Under the pieces are notes generated by a model. That model was not told the DNA's origin. It ran no database searches and saw nothing but the letters and a program-made list of their open reading frames with translations. Below, piece after piece: positions 55,656-64,000 of a DNA stretch of 64,000 nucleotides. The position numbers and the translations under genes are program-made. This DNA is from an uncultured Clostridia bacterium (GTDB lineage Bacteria > Bacillota > Clostridia > Saccharofermentanales > Saccharofermentanaceae), in assembly GCA_946403085.1 (NCBI GenBank), contig CAMIYM010000006.1, positions 1 through 64,000 of the forward strand, written 5' to 3'. Positions within the stretch are counted from its first letter, which is position 1. The number at the start of each line of letters is the position of its first letter.

Positions 55656-56492
55656 TCAGATAGCCAAAGGTCTCTTTCCGCCCTTTATCGGGAAATCCTT
55701 CATCGTGCAGTAAGCTATTCCCGCAAGTCTGGCAAATGAGAGCCAGAGCCAAGTTGTAACAGCCGCGTTCAAAATGTAATAAGCAGTAAGCGAGATATTT
55801 GCTATCAGCGGAACAGTGAAATTAACAATAAGACCCGCAAGCAATACCAGCGCGATGCTCCTCATGTTTATGAAATAGTACTTTCTGGACAGTTTGACAA
55901 CATAAGGGATCGAGGGAAACAGCCCCTTATCACCTGCAAGATAAGCAACCGGAGCTGTAAAAAGGAACGGCAGACCGATCAAGGCCAGGAACATAAAGTA
56001 GAACGATATAAAGACCAGCGGCAAAGCTATTATAGTTGTCATCAACATTAAAAAGAGGAACCTTCCGAAAAGCTTTGAAGGTGCGATCGGTTTATCAGGC
56101 ATATGCTCTATTGCATAGTTTATAACCTCAGGATCATCGCCTTTTACCGAAGCGATCTTCTCTTTTCTGAATGACCTTACGAAAATGGCTGCATAAAGGT
56201 ATGCACTGCCTATAAGGATCAGATAACCGAGAAGAACAGTAAGAATATAGATGAGATTACCCTTGCTTAAAGGGATCGTGGTCAAAAGCGTATTATACTT
56301 GGCTTCATCATACTCAGTCATGTTATAGACTTCAAAAGCCCAGCTCTCCAACGGAGTAAAATCAGTATCTGCCCACGGATTGAAGTGTATAGCGGCATTT
56401 AAGACCACGGTAACAAGATAGAGGATCCTCACTCCCCACCTGTTTCCGACATTATCTATATCAAAAATGCTTCTTAAAACCGCTAGAATCAT
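55656..56492 (-). CDS. Polytopic membrane protein, function unknown
   Basis: The 278-residue protein has about six membrane segments, with a charged cytoplasmic loop near 105-140 (RSFRKEKIASVKGDDPE). No family is recognised. It is divergent from the glutamine synthetase gene and upstream of the malic enzyme gene on the same strand. Confidence 0.65.
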   Translation of the reverse strand: MILAVLRSIFDIDNVGNRWGVRILYLVTVVLNAAIHFNPWADTDFTPLESWAFEVYNMTEYDEAKYNTLLTTIPLSKGNLIYILTVLLGYLILIGSAYLYAAIFVRSFRKEKIASVKGDDPEVINYAIEHMPDKPIAPSKLFGRFLFLMLMTTIIALPLVFISFYFMFLALIGLPFLFTAPVAYLAGDKGLFPSIPYVVKLSRKYYFINMRSIALVLLAGLIVNFTVPLIANISLTAYYILNAAVTTWLWLSFARLAGIAYCTMKDFPIKGGKRPLAI

Positions 56493-56639
56493 TGATACAC
56501 CTCAACAAAACAACTATCGATATATTACGCAAAATAAGCAGTTTTGGAAAGACAGAACATTAAATTAGATAGTTATTTACTCAAAAATATTACTTGTGAT
56601 AAAATCTCCCTATTATATTTATAGAAGGTCGTAGATTTT

Positions 56640-58550
56640 ATGATTGATTTTCATGTAATACCAGATCTGCTCTATGTTATCCCCGCCGAGAACCACTCAG
56701 CACAGGATATAAGGAACATTTTGAGCGCTCATCCCGAGATCAAGTTCGTATCTCTTGCTGCAGTTGACCTCATGGGCAACGACACAGACGAAAAGATCCC
56801 GCTTCAGGACTTTATCGATAATCTTGAGAACTATATCGACGGCAAGGCTGTACAGACAGACGGTTCATCCGTTGTCCTCCCCGGAATTGCCACATTGAAC
56901 GACGGTAAAGTAGACCTTATCCCGGACAGCAAGGTTATCTGGTATATCGACTATAACTATGAACACATTGATTTTGAGACAGGAAAGCCTGTAGGAACCT
57001 TAAGGATTCCCTCTTTCCTTAAGCACAACAACGACGAAGTATGTTCCAGATCTATTCTCCGCAACAGTGCTGAATATTTCCAGAACACTATCAAGGAGCG
57101 TTTCCTGAACGATCCTGCTCTTTGCGCAGATTACGGATTCACACCCGACGATCTTGACCGCATTACGCTTATTACAGCTACGGAGCTTGAGTTCTGGGTC
57201 AACTCTCCTGACGAGATCATCAGCACAGAACAGCTCTCTATCTCACAGGAACTTAAGGAATCCTACTGGAAGCGCACAAAAGGTGTCGTCAGAACAGCTT
57301 TGGAACAGGTCATCCTTCTCCTTGAGAATTACGGATTCAACCCTGAGATGGGTCATAAGGAAGTCGGCGGCGTTAAAGCTTCCCTCAATTCCTCCGGTGA
57401 ATTCCACTTCATCATGGAACAGCTCGAAGTTGACTGGAAGTATTCTGATGCTCTCCAGGGTGCTGACTACGAACTTATCGCGAGGATCCTCATTAAAGAG
57501 ATATTCAGACTTCACGGTCTTGATGTAAGCTTCAACGCTAAGCCTCTCCCCGGAGTTGCAGGTTCAGGCGAACATACACACGTTAACGCTGTCGCTTTCC
57601 TTAAGAACGGCAAGAAAGTTAACCTTTTCGCACCGGAAGATACAAAGGCTGATTTCTTAAGCAGATTCGGCTGGGGATGCCTCATGGGAATCATGAAGCA
57701 CTACAGCAACGTTATCAATCCTTTCGTTTCTGCTACAACAGACGCATTTGAGCGTCTCACACCCGGATTCGAAGCACCTACACACAGCGTTGCTTCCATC
57801 GGTAAGGATGTTAATACTCCTTCACGTAACAGATCAGTTCTTCTTGGACTTGTAAGAAGCGAAGATACAAAGTATGCAACAAGATTTGAGCTCCGTGCTC
57901 CTAACCCGCATACAAATACATATCTCTGCCTCGCTTCCGTATATCAGACTATGCTTGACGGTATTGCTTATGCAATCGATTCAGGCAAGGATTCCAAGGC
58001 TCTTGAGGCTGAATTCATCAAGCCTTACGGTGAAGCCAGCGATTACCTTGAGACAAATAAGCTTTACCGCTGTGAGGATGATATTTTCGAGGATATGGAT
58101 TCCAATGAACGTGACAGGCTCTTCGGAACACCTGCTGCGACAGTTTACGAGTCCCTCTCTACCCTCAAGGATGATTCTGTTGCTGAGATCCTTTGCAGAG
58201 GCAATGTTTTCGACGAGAAGCTCCTTAACTCCTACTATCAGGCAATGCTCGTACGCTGGGAGATGGAACTCATGGAGAAGATCATTCCTGCAAACCTCTC
58301 ACTCATCAGAAGCATAACAAGAACAGATGACGGTTCTTCAAGCTTCGACAATAAGCTCTGGAACGACATCGAAGATCTTAAGCTCCTTCTTGCCAAGGAC
58401 ACTGATGTTCAGGATTCCATCTTTACAAGAATTAAAGCTGCAGTCAGGTCCGGCAACTGGGAAAAGACATCAGAGTATCAGCGTGCCATGAAGAATGCCA
58501 TGAATGAACTTAAGAGCAAATATAAGACATATTGCGATAACCAGATCTGA
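56640..58550 (+). CDS. Glutamine synthetase, long atypical type
   Basis: The 636-residue enzyme of the glutamine synthetase superfamily makes glutamine from glutamate and ammonia. The beta-grasp N-terminus has IKFVSLAAVDLMGN. The catalytic domain shows ITATELEFWV, HKEVGGVKASLN, AGSGEHTHVNA (ATP/ammonia site) and FELRAPNPHTNTYL. A helical C-terminal extension of about 150 residues makes it longer than GSI (~450) and closer in size to GSIII (~700), so the class is unsettled. It has its own terminator. A single weak ribosome-binding site (AGAAGG) lies about 11 bases before the ATG. Confidence 0.85.
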   Translation: MIDFHVIPDLLYVIPAENHSAQDIRNILSAHPEIKFVSLAAVDLMGNDTDEKIPLQDFIDNLENYIDGKAVQTDGSSVVLPGIATLNDGKVDLIPDSKVIWYIDYNYEHIDFETGKPVGTLRIPSFLKHNNDEVCSRSILRNSAEYFQNTIKERFLNDPALCADYGFTPDDLDRITLITATELEFWVNSPDEIISTEQLSISQELKESYWKRTKGVVRTALEQVILLLENYGFNPEMGHKEVGGVKASLNSSGEFHFIMEQLEVDWKYSDALQGADYELIARILIKEIFRLHGLDVSFNAKPLPGVAGSGEHTHVNAVAFLKNGKKVNLFAPEDTKADFLSRFGWGCLMGIMKHYSNVINPFVSATTDAFERLTPGFEAPTHSVASIGKDVNTPSRNRSVLLGLVRSEDTKYATRFELRAPNPHTNTYLCLASVYQTMLDGIAYAIDSGKDSKALEAEFIKPYGEASDYLETNKLYRCEDDIFEDMDSNERDRLFGTPAATVYESLSTLKDDSVAEILCRGNVFDEKLLNSYYQAMLVRWEMELMEKIIPANLSLIRSITRTDDGSSSFDNKLWNDIEDLKLLLAKDTDVQDSIFTRIKAAVRSGNWEKTSEYQRAMKNAMNELKSKYKTYCDNQI

Positions 58551-58573
58551 TAAGTTCTTAAAAGGTAAACAAC

Positions 58574-58605
58574 AAGGGGATGTCAAACAAGACATCCCCT
58601 TTAAT
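58574..58605 (+). terminator. Terminator of the glutamine synthetase gene
   Basis: AAGGGGATGTC and GACATCCCCTT form an 11-bp stem with a six-base loop, followed by TAATTTTG on the plus strand. It also lies downstream of the convergent small gene and may serve both. Confidence 0.85.
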
Positions 58606-58622
58606 TTTGATTAAATAAAACT

Positions 58623-59015
58623 TCAATTCAGGTTAAAAGCACGTTCAAACAACTTTTCGAGCATATAGATAAAGAACGGGCCATCACCATATTCTAACCA
58701 GTATGCGATGCAGAGCACGCTAATAACTGAATGTGAGATCACAGCAATTACCATCATTATCTTGCTGTTTCCTTTCAGGAGTTTCCTTTGAAGCAAAATG
58801 AAAACTATCATCCTCACCAAGATGAACATAAGTCCCCAGAAACCTGAGCCAAGCCTTAAAGATAAAGGATCTTCGATCTGGCCGTTCCAATTCTCATACT
58901 CAATTAAATCTGCTCCTACTAAATCTCTCAGAAAGCCTGTAATAACAAACACAAACAGTAGAAACATTATCATGTCTAAAACGATCAACATGATACTTAT
59001 AACTTTCTTTCTCAT
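58623..59015 (-). CDS. Small membrane protein, function unknown
   Basis: The 130-residue protein has about three membrane segments (about 8-28, 58-76 and 83-105). It is preceded by GAAAGG with eight bases to the ATG. No family is recognised. It stands alone between two terminators. Confidence 0.6.
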   Translation of the reverse strand: MRKKVISIMLIVLDMIMFLLFVFVITGFLRDLVGADLIEYENWNGQIEDPLSLRLGSGFWGLMFILVRMIVFILLQRKLLKGNSKIMMVIAVISHSVISVLCIAYWLEYGDGPFFIYMLEKLFERAFNLN

Positions 59016-59080
59016 AAAAAAACCTTTCGAAAGTGTTAACTACCCTAAAAACAGTTCAGTAGAAGCAAATGTTGCAAATA

Positions 59081-59113
59081 GTAAAAGGGCTGCCTCAAAC
59101 GAGACAGCCCTTT
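59081..59113 (-). terminator. Terminator after the aquaporin gene
   Basis: AAAGGGCTGCCTC and GAGACAGCCCTTT (59084-59113) form a 13-bp stem with one mismatch around a four-base loop, with TTTTAC following on the minus strand. No gene is seen in the rest of this 143-bp gap. Confidence 0.85.
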
Positions 59114-59158
59114 CTCTTACCCGGTCGGGTTAATAATGAATCAGTAAGGTACTACTAA

Positions 59159-59851
59159 TTAAGATTTCTTCTCGCCGATGAGCTTGTAAACTACTGCTGC
59201 GAGAGCTGCGCCGGCGAAAGGTCCAACGATGAATACCCAGAGAGACTTGAGCGCGTCAACGCCTGCGAAAAGAGCAGGACCGATGGAACGTGCAGGGTTA
59301 ACTGATGTACCTGTAAGACCGATACCAATGATGTGAACCATAACGAGTGAGAAACCGATTACAACACCGCCGAAAGAACCGTGGTTGTACTTGGAATCTG
59401 TAACGCCAAGGATTACAAATACGAAAATGAATGTTAAGAGGATCTCAACGATAAGACCTGCAAAAGCATTACCGTTAACGCCAGCAAGACCGTTTGAACC
59501 AAGACCGCCTGTCATGTCCTTGACCTGACCTAAGCTGAAGATGATCTTGAGGCAAGCGGCACCGCTGATAGCGCCTAATACCTGAGCAATAACATAGAAA
59601 ATAAATTCGTTTACCTTCATTCTGCCGGCAATCAAGACTGCTAAAGAAACAGCCGGATTAATATGGCAGCCGGAAATATTACCGACACAATAAGCCATAC
59701 CGACAATAACAAGACCAAATGCAAAAGCAGTAAGAATATAACCGCAGCCGGCTGCTGAATCACAACCAACCAGCATTGCAGTACCACAACCTACCAGTAC
59801 TAACGTGAAGGTACCGATAAACTCGGCAACATACTTTTTGACTGAGTCCAT
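59159..59851 (-). CDS. Aquaporin, AqpZ-like MIP channel
   Basis: Membrane channel of 230 residues with six helices and the two half-helix NPA motifs, CHINPAVSL and SVNPARSIGPAL. Serine after NPAR, not the aspartate of glycerol facilitators, favours a water channel. The ATG at 59849-59851 is chosen because AGGTG lies six bases upstream; an ATG-like start nine bases earlier would overlap that site. It follows purM by 49 bp on the same strand. Confidence 0.92.
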   Translation of the reverse strand: MDSVKKYVAEFIGTFTLVLVGCGTAMLVGCDSAAGCGYILTAFAFGLVIVGMAYCVGNISGCHINPAVSLAVLIAGRMKVNEFIFYVIAQVLGAISGAACLKIIFSLGQVKDMTGGLGSNGLAGVNGNAFAGLIVEILLTFIFVFVILGVTDSKYNHGSFGGVVIGFSLVMVHIIGIGLTGTSVNPARSIGPALFAGVDALKSLWVFIVGPFAGAALAAVVYKLIGEKKS

Positions 59852-59900
59852 TAACAACACCTGCCTTATTTTTATTTGAGCAGGTATTGCCTGCTCTTAT

Positions 59901-61076
59901 TTAATTATAGACAAATTCGTCTCCATGAGATTTTATAATGACTTCATTTGTGTTACCGTTTGAAGACATTTCGACATGGCCTATAACCTTGGCATCGATA
60001 TTAAATGTTGAAGCGATATCAATGATGCCTGAAGCAACGGATTCATCAACATAGAATTCAATTCTGTGTCCGCAGTTGAATACCTGATAGAGCTCCTTCA
60101 TCGGGATCTCACCGGATTCATAGATAGCCTGGAAAAGCGGAGGCAGTTCGAACATATTGTCCTTTACATATCTGACACCGGTACCGAAGTCTCTGCACTT
60201 AGCCTGTCCGCCGCCTGTGCAGTGGATGATACCGTAAACATTCTGTCTGTAAGATGCAAGAACCTTTGAAATTACAGGAAGGAATGTTCTTGTAGGAGCA
60301 AGGATAGCCTCACCTACAGTAACATCAGTTCCGGGAAGGTTATCTGTAAGTCTGTACTTGCCGCAGTAAGCCTTGTCAGCACCTAATGTATCAGAGAAAG
60401 ACTCTTTGTAGTTTTCAAAATAGTGCTTATTAAGGAGCATATGACGTGCTGCTGTAAGACCGTTTGAAGACATACCGGAATTATACTTATCCTCGTATGT
60501 AGCCTGACCGTAAGAAGCAAGACCTACGATTACATTGCCGGGTTTGATATTAGCAGCATTGATAACTTCAGATCTCTTTGCTCTGGCAACAAGTGTGGAG
60601 TCTACAATAAGGGTTCTTACAAGGTCGCCTACGTCAGCAGTCTCGCCGCCGCACATCGTGATGTTGATGCCCTGAGAAGCAAGCTTAGCGATGATCTCAT
60701 CGTAACCTTCAATAACCTTGGCGATTGCCTTGCCGTCTACTCTGTGTGCATTACGGCCGATAGTATTTGAAAGCATGAGGTTCTCTGTGACACCGCAGCA
60801 AGCGAGGTCATCAGTATTCATTACGAGTGAATCCTGTGCAAGGCCTTTGAACCAGTCGTAATTACCGGTCTCCTTGTACATAAGATAAGCAACGGAGGAC
60901 TTTGTACCTGCGCCGTCAGCATGGATTGCAGTACAGTATTCAGGATCACCTGCAAGGTCTTCTATAAGTTTGCAGAAAGCTCCGGGGAATACACCCTTTG
61001 ACTGATTCTTAACTGCTGCCTTTACATCATCCTTTGTAGGTGAAACACCTCTGCTCAAATAAGATTCTGCTGACAT
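59901..61076 (-). CDS. purM: Phosphoribosylformylglycinamidine cyclo-ligase, Bacteroidota-like long form
   Basis: AIR synthase of purine biosynthesis, 391 residues. It has HADGAGTKSS in the ATP-binding region, MNTDDLACCG, GGETADVGDLVRT and the C-terminal FNCGHRIEFYV. The common bacterial PurM is about 345 residues and differs in sequence; from memory this form resembles that of Bacteroidota. GGGAGG precedes the start. No other pur gene is adjacent; it lies downstream of rnpB. Confidence 0.85.
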   Translation of the reverse strand: MSAESYLSRGVSPTKDDVKAAVKNQSKGVFPGAFCKLIEDLAGDPEYCTAIHADGAGTKSSVAYLMYKETGNYDWFKGLAQDSLVMNTDDLACCGVTENLMLSNTIGRNAHRVDGKAIAKVIEGYDEIIAKLASQGINITMCGGETADVGDLVRTLIVDSTLVARAKRSEVINAANIKPGNVIVGLASYGQATYEDKYNSGMSSNGLTAARHMLLNKHYFENYKESFSDTLGADKAYCGKYRLTDNLPGTDVTVGEAILAPTRTFLPVISKVLASYRQNVYGIIHCTGGGQAKCRDFGTGVRYVKDNMFELPPLFQAIYESGEIPMKELYQVFNCGHRIEFYVDESVASGIIDIASTFNIDAKVIGHVEMSSNGNTNEVIIKSHGDEFVYN

Positions 61077-61114
61077 TGCCTGATTCCTCCCGTAAAAAGA
61101 TCATGTTTATGTTT

Positions 61115-61460
61115 TCCGTGCAGACCGGTAAGCCGGGTTCTGTATATGACAATCATCTATCTAGACAATATATCTCTATAATGTTCAAGCCGTCTCCTGA
61201 GGCCCGCGGACCACGGTAACTCCTCTCCACGACGTTGCTCCGGGTGGGGTTTACAAGGCCGATATGTCTCCACATCGCCGGTGAGCTCTTACCTCGCCTT
61301 TTCATCCTTACCCTTGTGGGGCGGTTTTCTTTTCTGTTGCACTTTCCTTAAAGTTGCCTTCACCGGGAACTGCCCGGCACCCTGTCCTATGGAGCCCGGA
61401 CTTTCCTCATGCGCCAAGCTTTCGCTTACAAGGCGCCCGCGATTGTCTCGGCCTGCCCGA
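61115..61460 (-). ncRNA. rnpB: RNase P RNA, class A
   Basis: Catalytic RNA that trims the 5' leaders of tRNA precursors. Read on the minus strand it begins GGGCAGGCCGAG and contains the near-universal GAGGAAAGTCCGGGC and ACAGAACCCGGCTTA blocks. The ends pair (GCAGGCCG with CGGTCTGC) to form helix P1. At about 345 nt it is a normal length, and the overall layout looks like class A rather than the Bacillus class B. Ends are accurate to a few bases. Confidence 0.96.
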
Positions 61461-61462
61461 AA

Positions 61463-61490
61463 AACATAGTTATTTTAATAATAAAATCAA
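61463..61490 (-). promoter_or_regulatory. Candidate rnpB promoter
   Basis: On the minus strand TTGATT (61485-61490), 16 bases, then TATGTT (61463-61468), placing the start at the 5' edge of the RNA. Confidence 0.45.
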
Positions 61491-62264
61491 TCAAAGTATA
61501 GATGATACTTCGTTGTTATAATTCACAGTTATTGCTATTCCAGGATACTTATCGGATAGCAATTGTTTAATCTTGGGCAGATATGCCTGTTCAGTTGCCG
61601 AATGTCCTGCAATGATCGTATTAATTCCCATCTGCTCCAATCCGACACAGATATGGTGCTTGATCTCACCTGAAATAACAGTGTCAGCGCCGCACTTTAT
61701 TACTCCGGGAACAGAATCCTCATCAAATGCTCCGCCCTGGACAAATACCCTGCTGACCTTGTTTTCGGGATTATTGATCGTAATAACACCTGAACAGCCG
61801 AGTTTCTCAGCCACTTCCCTGCAATAATCTCTCAATGTTACCGGTGAATTATATTCGACATCGTATACGACACCGCAAGTTACATTCTCAACAGGCTTGG
61901 GATTCATGCCGGCTAAAGCACTGGCAATAGCGAGATTTCCGAACTCATTTGTCAGATCAAGATTTGTATGGCAGGAAATGACAGATATTCCGGACTTAAC
62001 AAGTGAGACAAGTGTCCTTCCGACTGCATCGTCTAATGTTAGAGTCTTGATGCCGCCGAAGATGATCGGATGATGAGTAACTATAAGATTTGCGCCTGAC
62101 TTCCTGGCCTCTTCAATTGCCTTTTCAGTAAGATCAAGAGATACCACTATTGCAGATACGACCTTATTCCTGTCTCCTGCTATAAGTCCGACATTATCAT
62201 AGTCCAACGCATTTTCAGGCGGGAATGTCTCGTTCAAAAAGACCTCTATATCATTTACATTCAT
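61491..62264 (-). CDS. Nif3-like dinuclear metal-centre protein (YqfO family)
   Basis: The 257-residue protein has the NIF3 metal-ligand motifs LIVTHHPIIFGGIKTL, ISCHTNLD and the C-terminal AGHSATEQ. The family binds two metal ions and may act as a GTP cyclohydrolase-like hydrolase; its exact job is unsettled. It overlaps trmK by 14 bp; the trmK-nif3 order is standard in Bacillota. Confidence 0.92.
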   Translation of the reverse strand: MNVNDIEVFLNETFPPENALDYDNVGLIAGDRNKVVSAIVVSLDLTEKAIEEARKSGANLIVTHHPIIFGGIKTLTLDDAVGRTLVSLVKSGISVISCHTNLDLTNEFGNLAIASALAGMNPKPVENVTCGVVYDVEYNSPVTLRDYCREVAEKLGCSGVITINNPENKVSRVFVQGGAFDEDSVPGVIKCGADTVISGEIKHHICVGLEQMGINTIIAGHSATEQAYLPKIKQLLSDKYPGIAITVNYNNEVSSIL

Positions 62265-62946
62265 TCTTCCTACGCTCCTCCAAAGCTGATCTGACAGTCG
62301 GGTTGCTTCTCTGTCTTACTTCAAATATCTCATTCAAGTGGACAAAATACTCCCTGACCTTTTCATCCCCATTATTGTATTTATCGAGCAGAACCGGACC
62401 ATAGCAGGCTTCCTCACTGGTCACCGTGCCGGATTTACCGGTATATGCAACACGCATACAATTATAGAATATATTCCTGTCGCAACAAACACTTTCGTCC
62501 TGATAGTTAAAGCCTTTGGAAGCTAGGAATTGTCTTACCGCATCATTGGATTTCTGCGGCTGAAGCACGAAAACAACATCTCCCAAAACACCGGTACCAT
62601 TATCCTCGACCGCCTTAGTAATGATATCTATGATATTAAGGCCGCCCATTCCGGCGATTACAACTATATCATTTTTCTGAAGCTTGACTCCCATAAGGCC
62701 ATCGGTGACGAGCACACTTGACCGTTCCTTATATCCTGCATCATTAAGAGCCATCTCTGATCTTCTGGCAGGTGCTTTATGGATCTCTGTACAGACAGCA
62801 GTATCTGCCAGTTCTTCTTCCAGGCACCTTAATGCCAGATATCCGTGATCTGAACCGACATCGATCACACGTCCTGATCCAATAACTGAACGTGCAGTCT
62901 TTACCTGCTCGAAAACCATCTCAAGCCTTACAGTCAGTTCCTGCAT
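62251..62946 (-). CDS. trmK: tRNA (adenine-22 N1)-methyltransferase
   Basis: SAM-dependent enzyme of 231 residues that makes m1A22 in tRNA. It has the SAM-binding VIDVGSDHGYLAL, the VIAGMGGLNIIDI motif of the active site and a helical C-terminus (YFVHLNEIFEVRQR). The ATG at 62944-62946 overlaps the dnaG stop by one base (TGATG); a TTG three bases upstream is less likely. Confidence 0.94.
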   Translation of the reverse strand: MQELTVRLEMVFEQVKTARSVIGSGRVIDVGSDHGYLALRCLEEELADTAVCTEIHKAPARRSEMALNDAGYKERSSVLVTDGLMGVKLQKNDIVVIAGMGGLNIIDIITKAVEDNGTGVLGDVVFVLQPQKSNDAVRQFLASKGFNYQDESVCCDRNIFYNCMRVAYTGKSGTVTSEEACYGPVLLDKYNNGDEKVREYFVHLNEIFEVRQRSNPTVRSALEERRKNECK

Positions 62947-64000
62947 CAAAGGTCACCGATCCTGTTTCTTAAAGCGATCTTATAATCAGATAAACGTCCC
63001 AGGATCGTATCTATCTTCTTCTTTTCTTCCGGAGTTGCATTCCCTCTGGCAACAAGAAGACGGTCCTCCTCACGGTTGATGATCGATTCTCTTACCCTTA
63101 AAAGATAAGCCAGATACATATCGCTCTTGACCTTAACATTAGCTGATCTGTCTGCTTCTTCAACAGCTCGTAACATAACATCCTCGGCTGGCTGGCCGTT
63201 AATAGTAAGCCTTGAGAAGTAATCACTCATCTTTGCAAAGAGTGTCTCGTTATTACCGTCAAAGATATTAAGGAAGATCTTAACAAGCTCTCTTAAAGTA
63301 TCACCGGAGAAATCATCCGGTCTTATAATATCTGTCTTATTGATAAGCTTGGTATCAGAAAGTGCTTTGCCCAGTGAAAGAGCAAATGCAAACAACAGTA
63401 TCTCTTCTTTTGAGGCAGTATCATTGACCTTTCTGAACTCAGGAACACCGGCAGGCTGCTCAGATGGTACTTCATTTGCTTCATCAGTAATCTCTTCAAC
63501 ATTATTGCGTCTGGAGATCTCTTCACGTCTCTCACGCTCCAGAGATCTTGATTCAACCTGTTCCTGCTTACTGTCCTCAGCCATCTGGAACTTCTTCATC
63601 TGACTTAAGACTGCCTGCTGCGTGGCACCAAGAAGAGGTGCTGCAACACCAGCCATCTTGCTCATCTTGATCTCATCATTCATCATGGCGCCGTATGTCA
63701 GGATGTCCTGCTGATATCTGCCGGAATCAAGAATACCGGTCTCAGGATCAGTGTTGTCATTCTTAGCCCGATAAAGGAGATAATCCTCCACATAAAGAGC
63801 ATCTCTTACCACTTCCTTGAACTTGTCCGCACCATTTGTCTTTATAAACTCGTCAGGATCTTTCCCGTCAGGTACCTTTGCGATCTTAATACGGATATTA
63901 ATGCCTGTAAGCTTCTTCAGATAGTCCATCATCATCCTGATGGCTCTTAAAGCAGCAGTTTGTCCCGCATTATCAGCATCAAAGAAGAAAACAACTTCTT
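62946..64000 (-). CDS. dnaG: DNA primase DnaG, C-terminal part (5' end outside window)
   Basis: About 351 codons of the replicative primase; the zinc-binding and most of the catalytic domain lie beyond the window edge. The visible part begins within the TOPRIM domain (VVFFFDADNAGQTAALRAIR and KVPDGKDPDEFI), then a charged linker, then the C-terminal helicase-binding domain. It runs straight into trmK. Confidence 0.93.
   Translation of the reverse strand, partial: EVVFFFDADNAGQTAALRAIRMMMDYLKKLTGINIRIKIAKVPDGKDPDEFIKTNGADKFKEVVRDALYVEDYLLYRAKNDNTDPETGILDSGRYQQDILTYGAMMNDEIKMSKMAGVAAPLLGATQQAVLSQMKKFQMAEDSKQEQVESRSLERERREEISRRNNVEEITDEANEVPSEQPAGVPEFRKVNDTASKEEILLFAFALSLGKALSDTKLINKTDIIRPDDFSGDTLRELVKIFLNIFDGNNETLFAKMSDYFSRLTINGQPAEDVMLRAVEEADRSANVKVKSDMYLAYLLRVRESIINREEDRLLVARGNATPEEKKKIDTILGRLSDYKIALRNRIGDL

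Noticed and set aside
61281..61469. A 62-codon plus-strand frame
   Set aside because: It lies inside the RNase P RNA gene on the opposite strand.

Overview
The window reads as chromosome of a low-to-moderate-GC, probably anaerobic member of the Clostridia (Bacillota). Supporting signs are a CIRCE-controlled groESL, an LCP cell-wall enzyme, the comM-dprA-topA-trmFO order, a dnaG-trmK-nif3 end, a bacterial RNase P RNA, and a giant 2-hydroxyacyl-CoA dehydratase activator-type protein. I cannot place it more finely from sequence alone. Gene density is high, with many 1-14 bp overlaps, and most genes lie in long minus-strand operons. No tRNA, rRNA, prophage or CRISPR array is visible.

Layout. 1-7.4 kb: groES-groEL (truncated), LCP enzyme, galE, then a plus-strand two-component system and a Q/P-rich membrane protein. 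7.48-9.04 kb: one complete IS110-family element. 9.1-16.4 kb: trpB2-type synthase, an SDR epimerase, queA-tgt, and a GH3 glycosidase with swapped domain order. 16.3-25 kb (minus): comM-dprA-topA-trmFO followed by a membrane protein, a PP2C phosphatase and a degenerate PP2C. 25.3-36.5 kb: ychF, then a minus operon made of a hypothetical gene, the 1481-aa activator, polA, coaE and three envelope genes. 36.7-48.6 kb (minus): M18 peptidase, cls, amidohydrolase, heterodimeric ABC exporter, murD, leuA, uppP, closed by a terminator. 48.7-59.9 kb: PHP phosphatase, a large membrane protein, prfB, aminotransferase, Lrp regulator, malic enzyme, glutamine synthetase and aquaporin. 59.9-64 kb: a Bacteroidota-like PurM, rnpB, nif3, trmK and a truncated dnaG.

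The most notable signal is the IS110 element. The leader upstream of its transposase folds, by eye, into the three-part plan of a bridge RNA: a 5' stem-loop followed by two stem/internal-loop/hairpin units. The four internal-loop strands match, in the expected sense, the two element ends and the two host flanks. This fixes the element at about 7477-9042 and indicates that it inserted at the base of the trpB transcription terminator, replacing its U-tract. Other points worth a look are a helically phased ACAA array upstream of ychF, a paired active and apparently dead PP2C, a prfB without the usual frameshift, and a promoter that seems to overlap a terminator upstream of the lrp operon.
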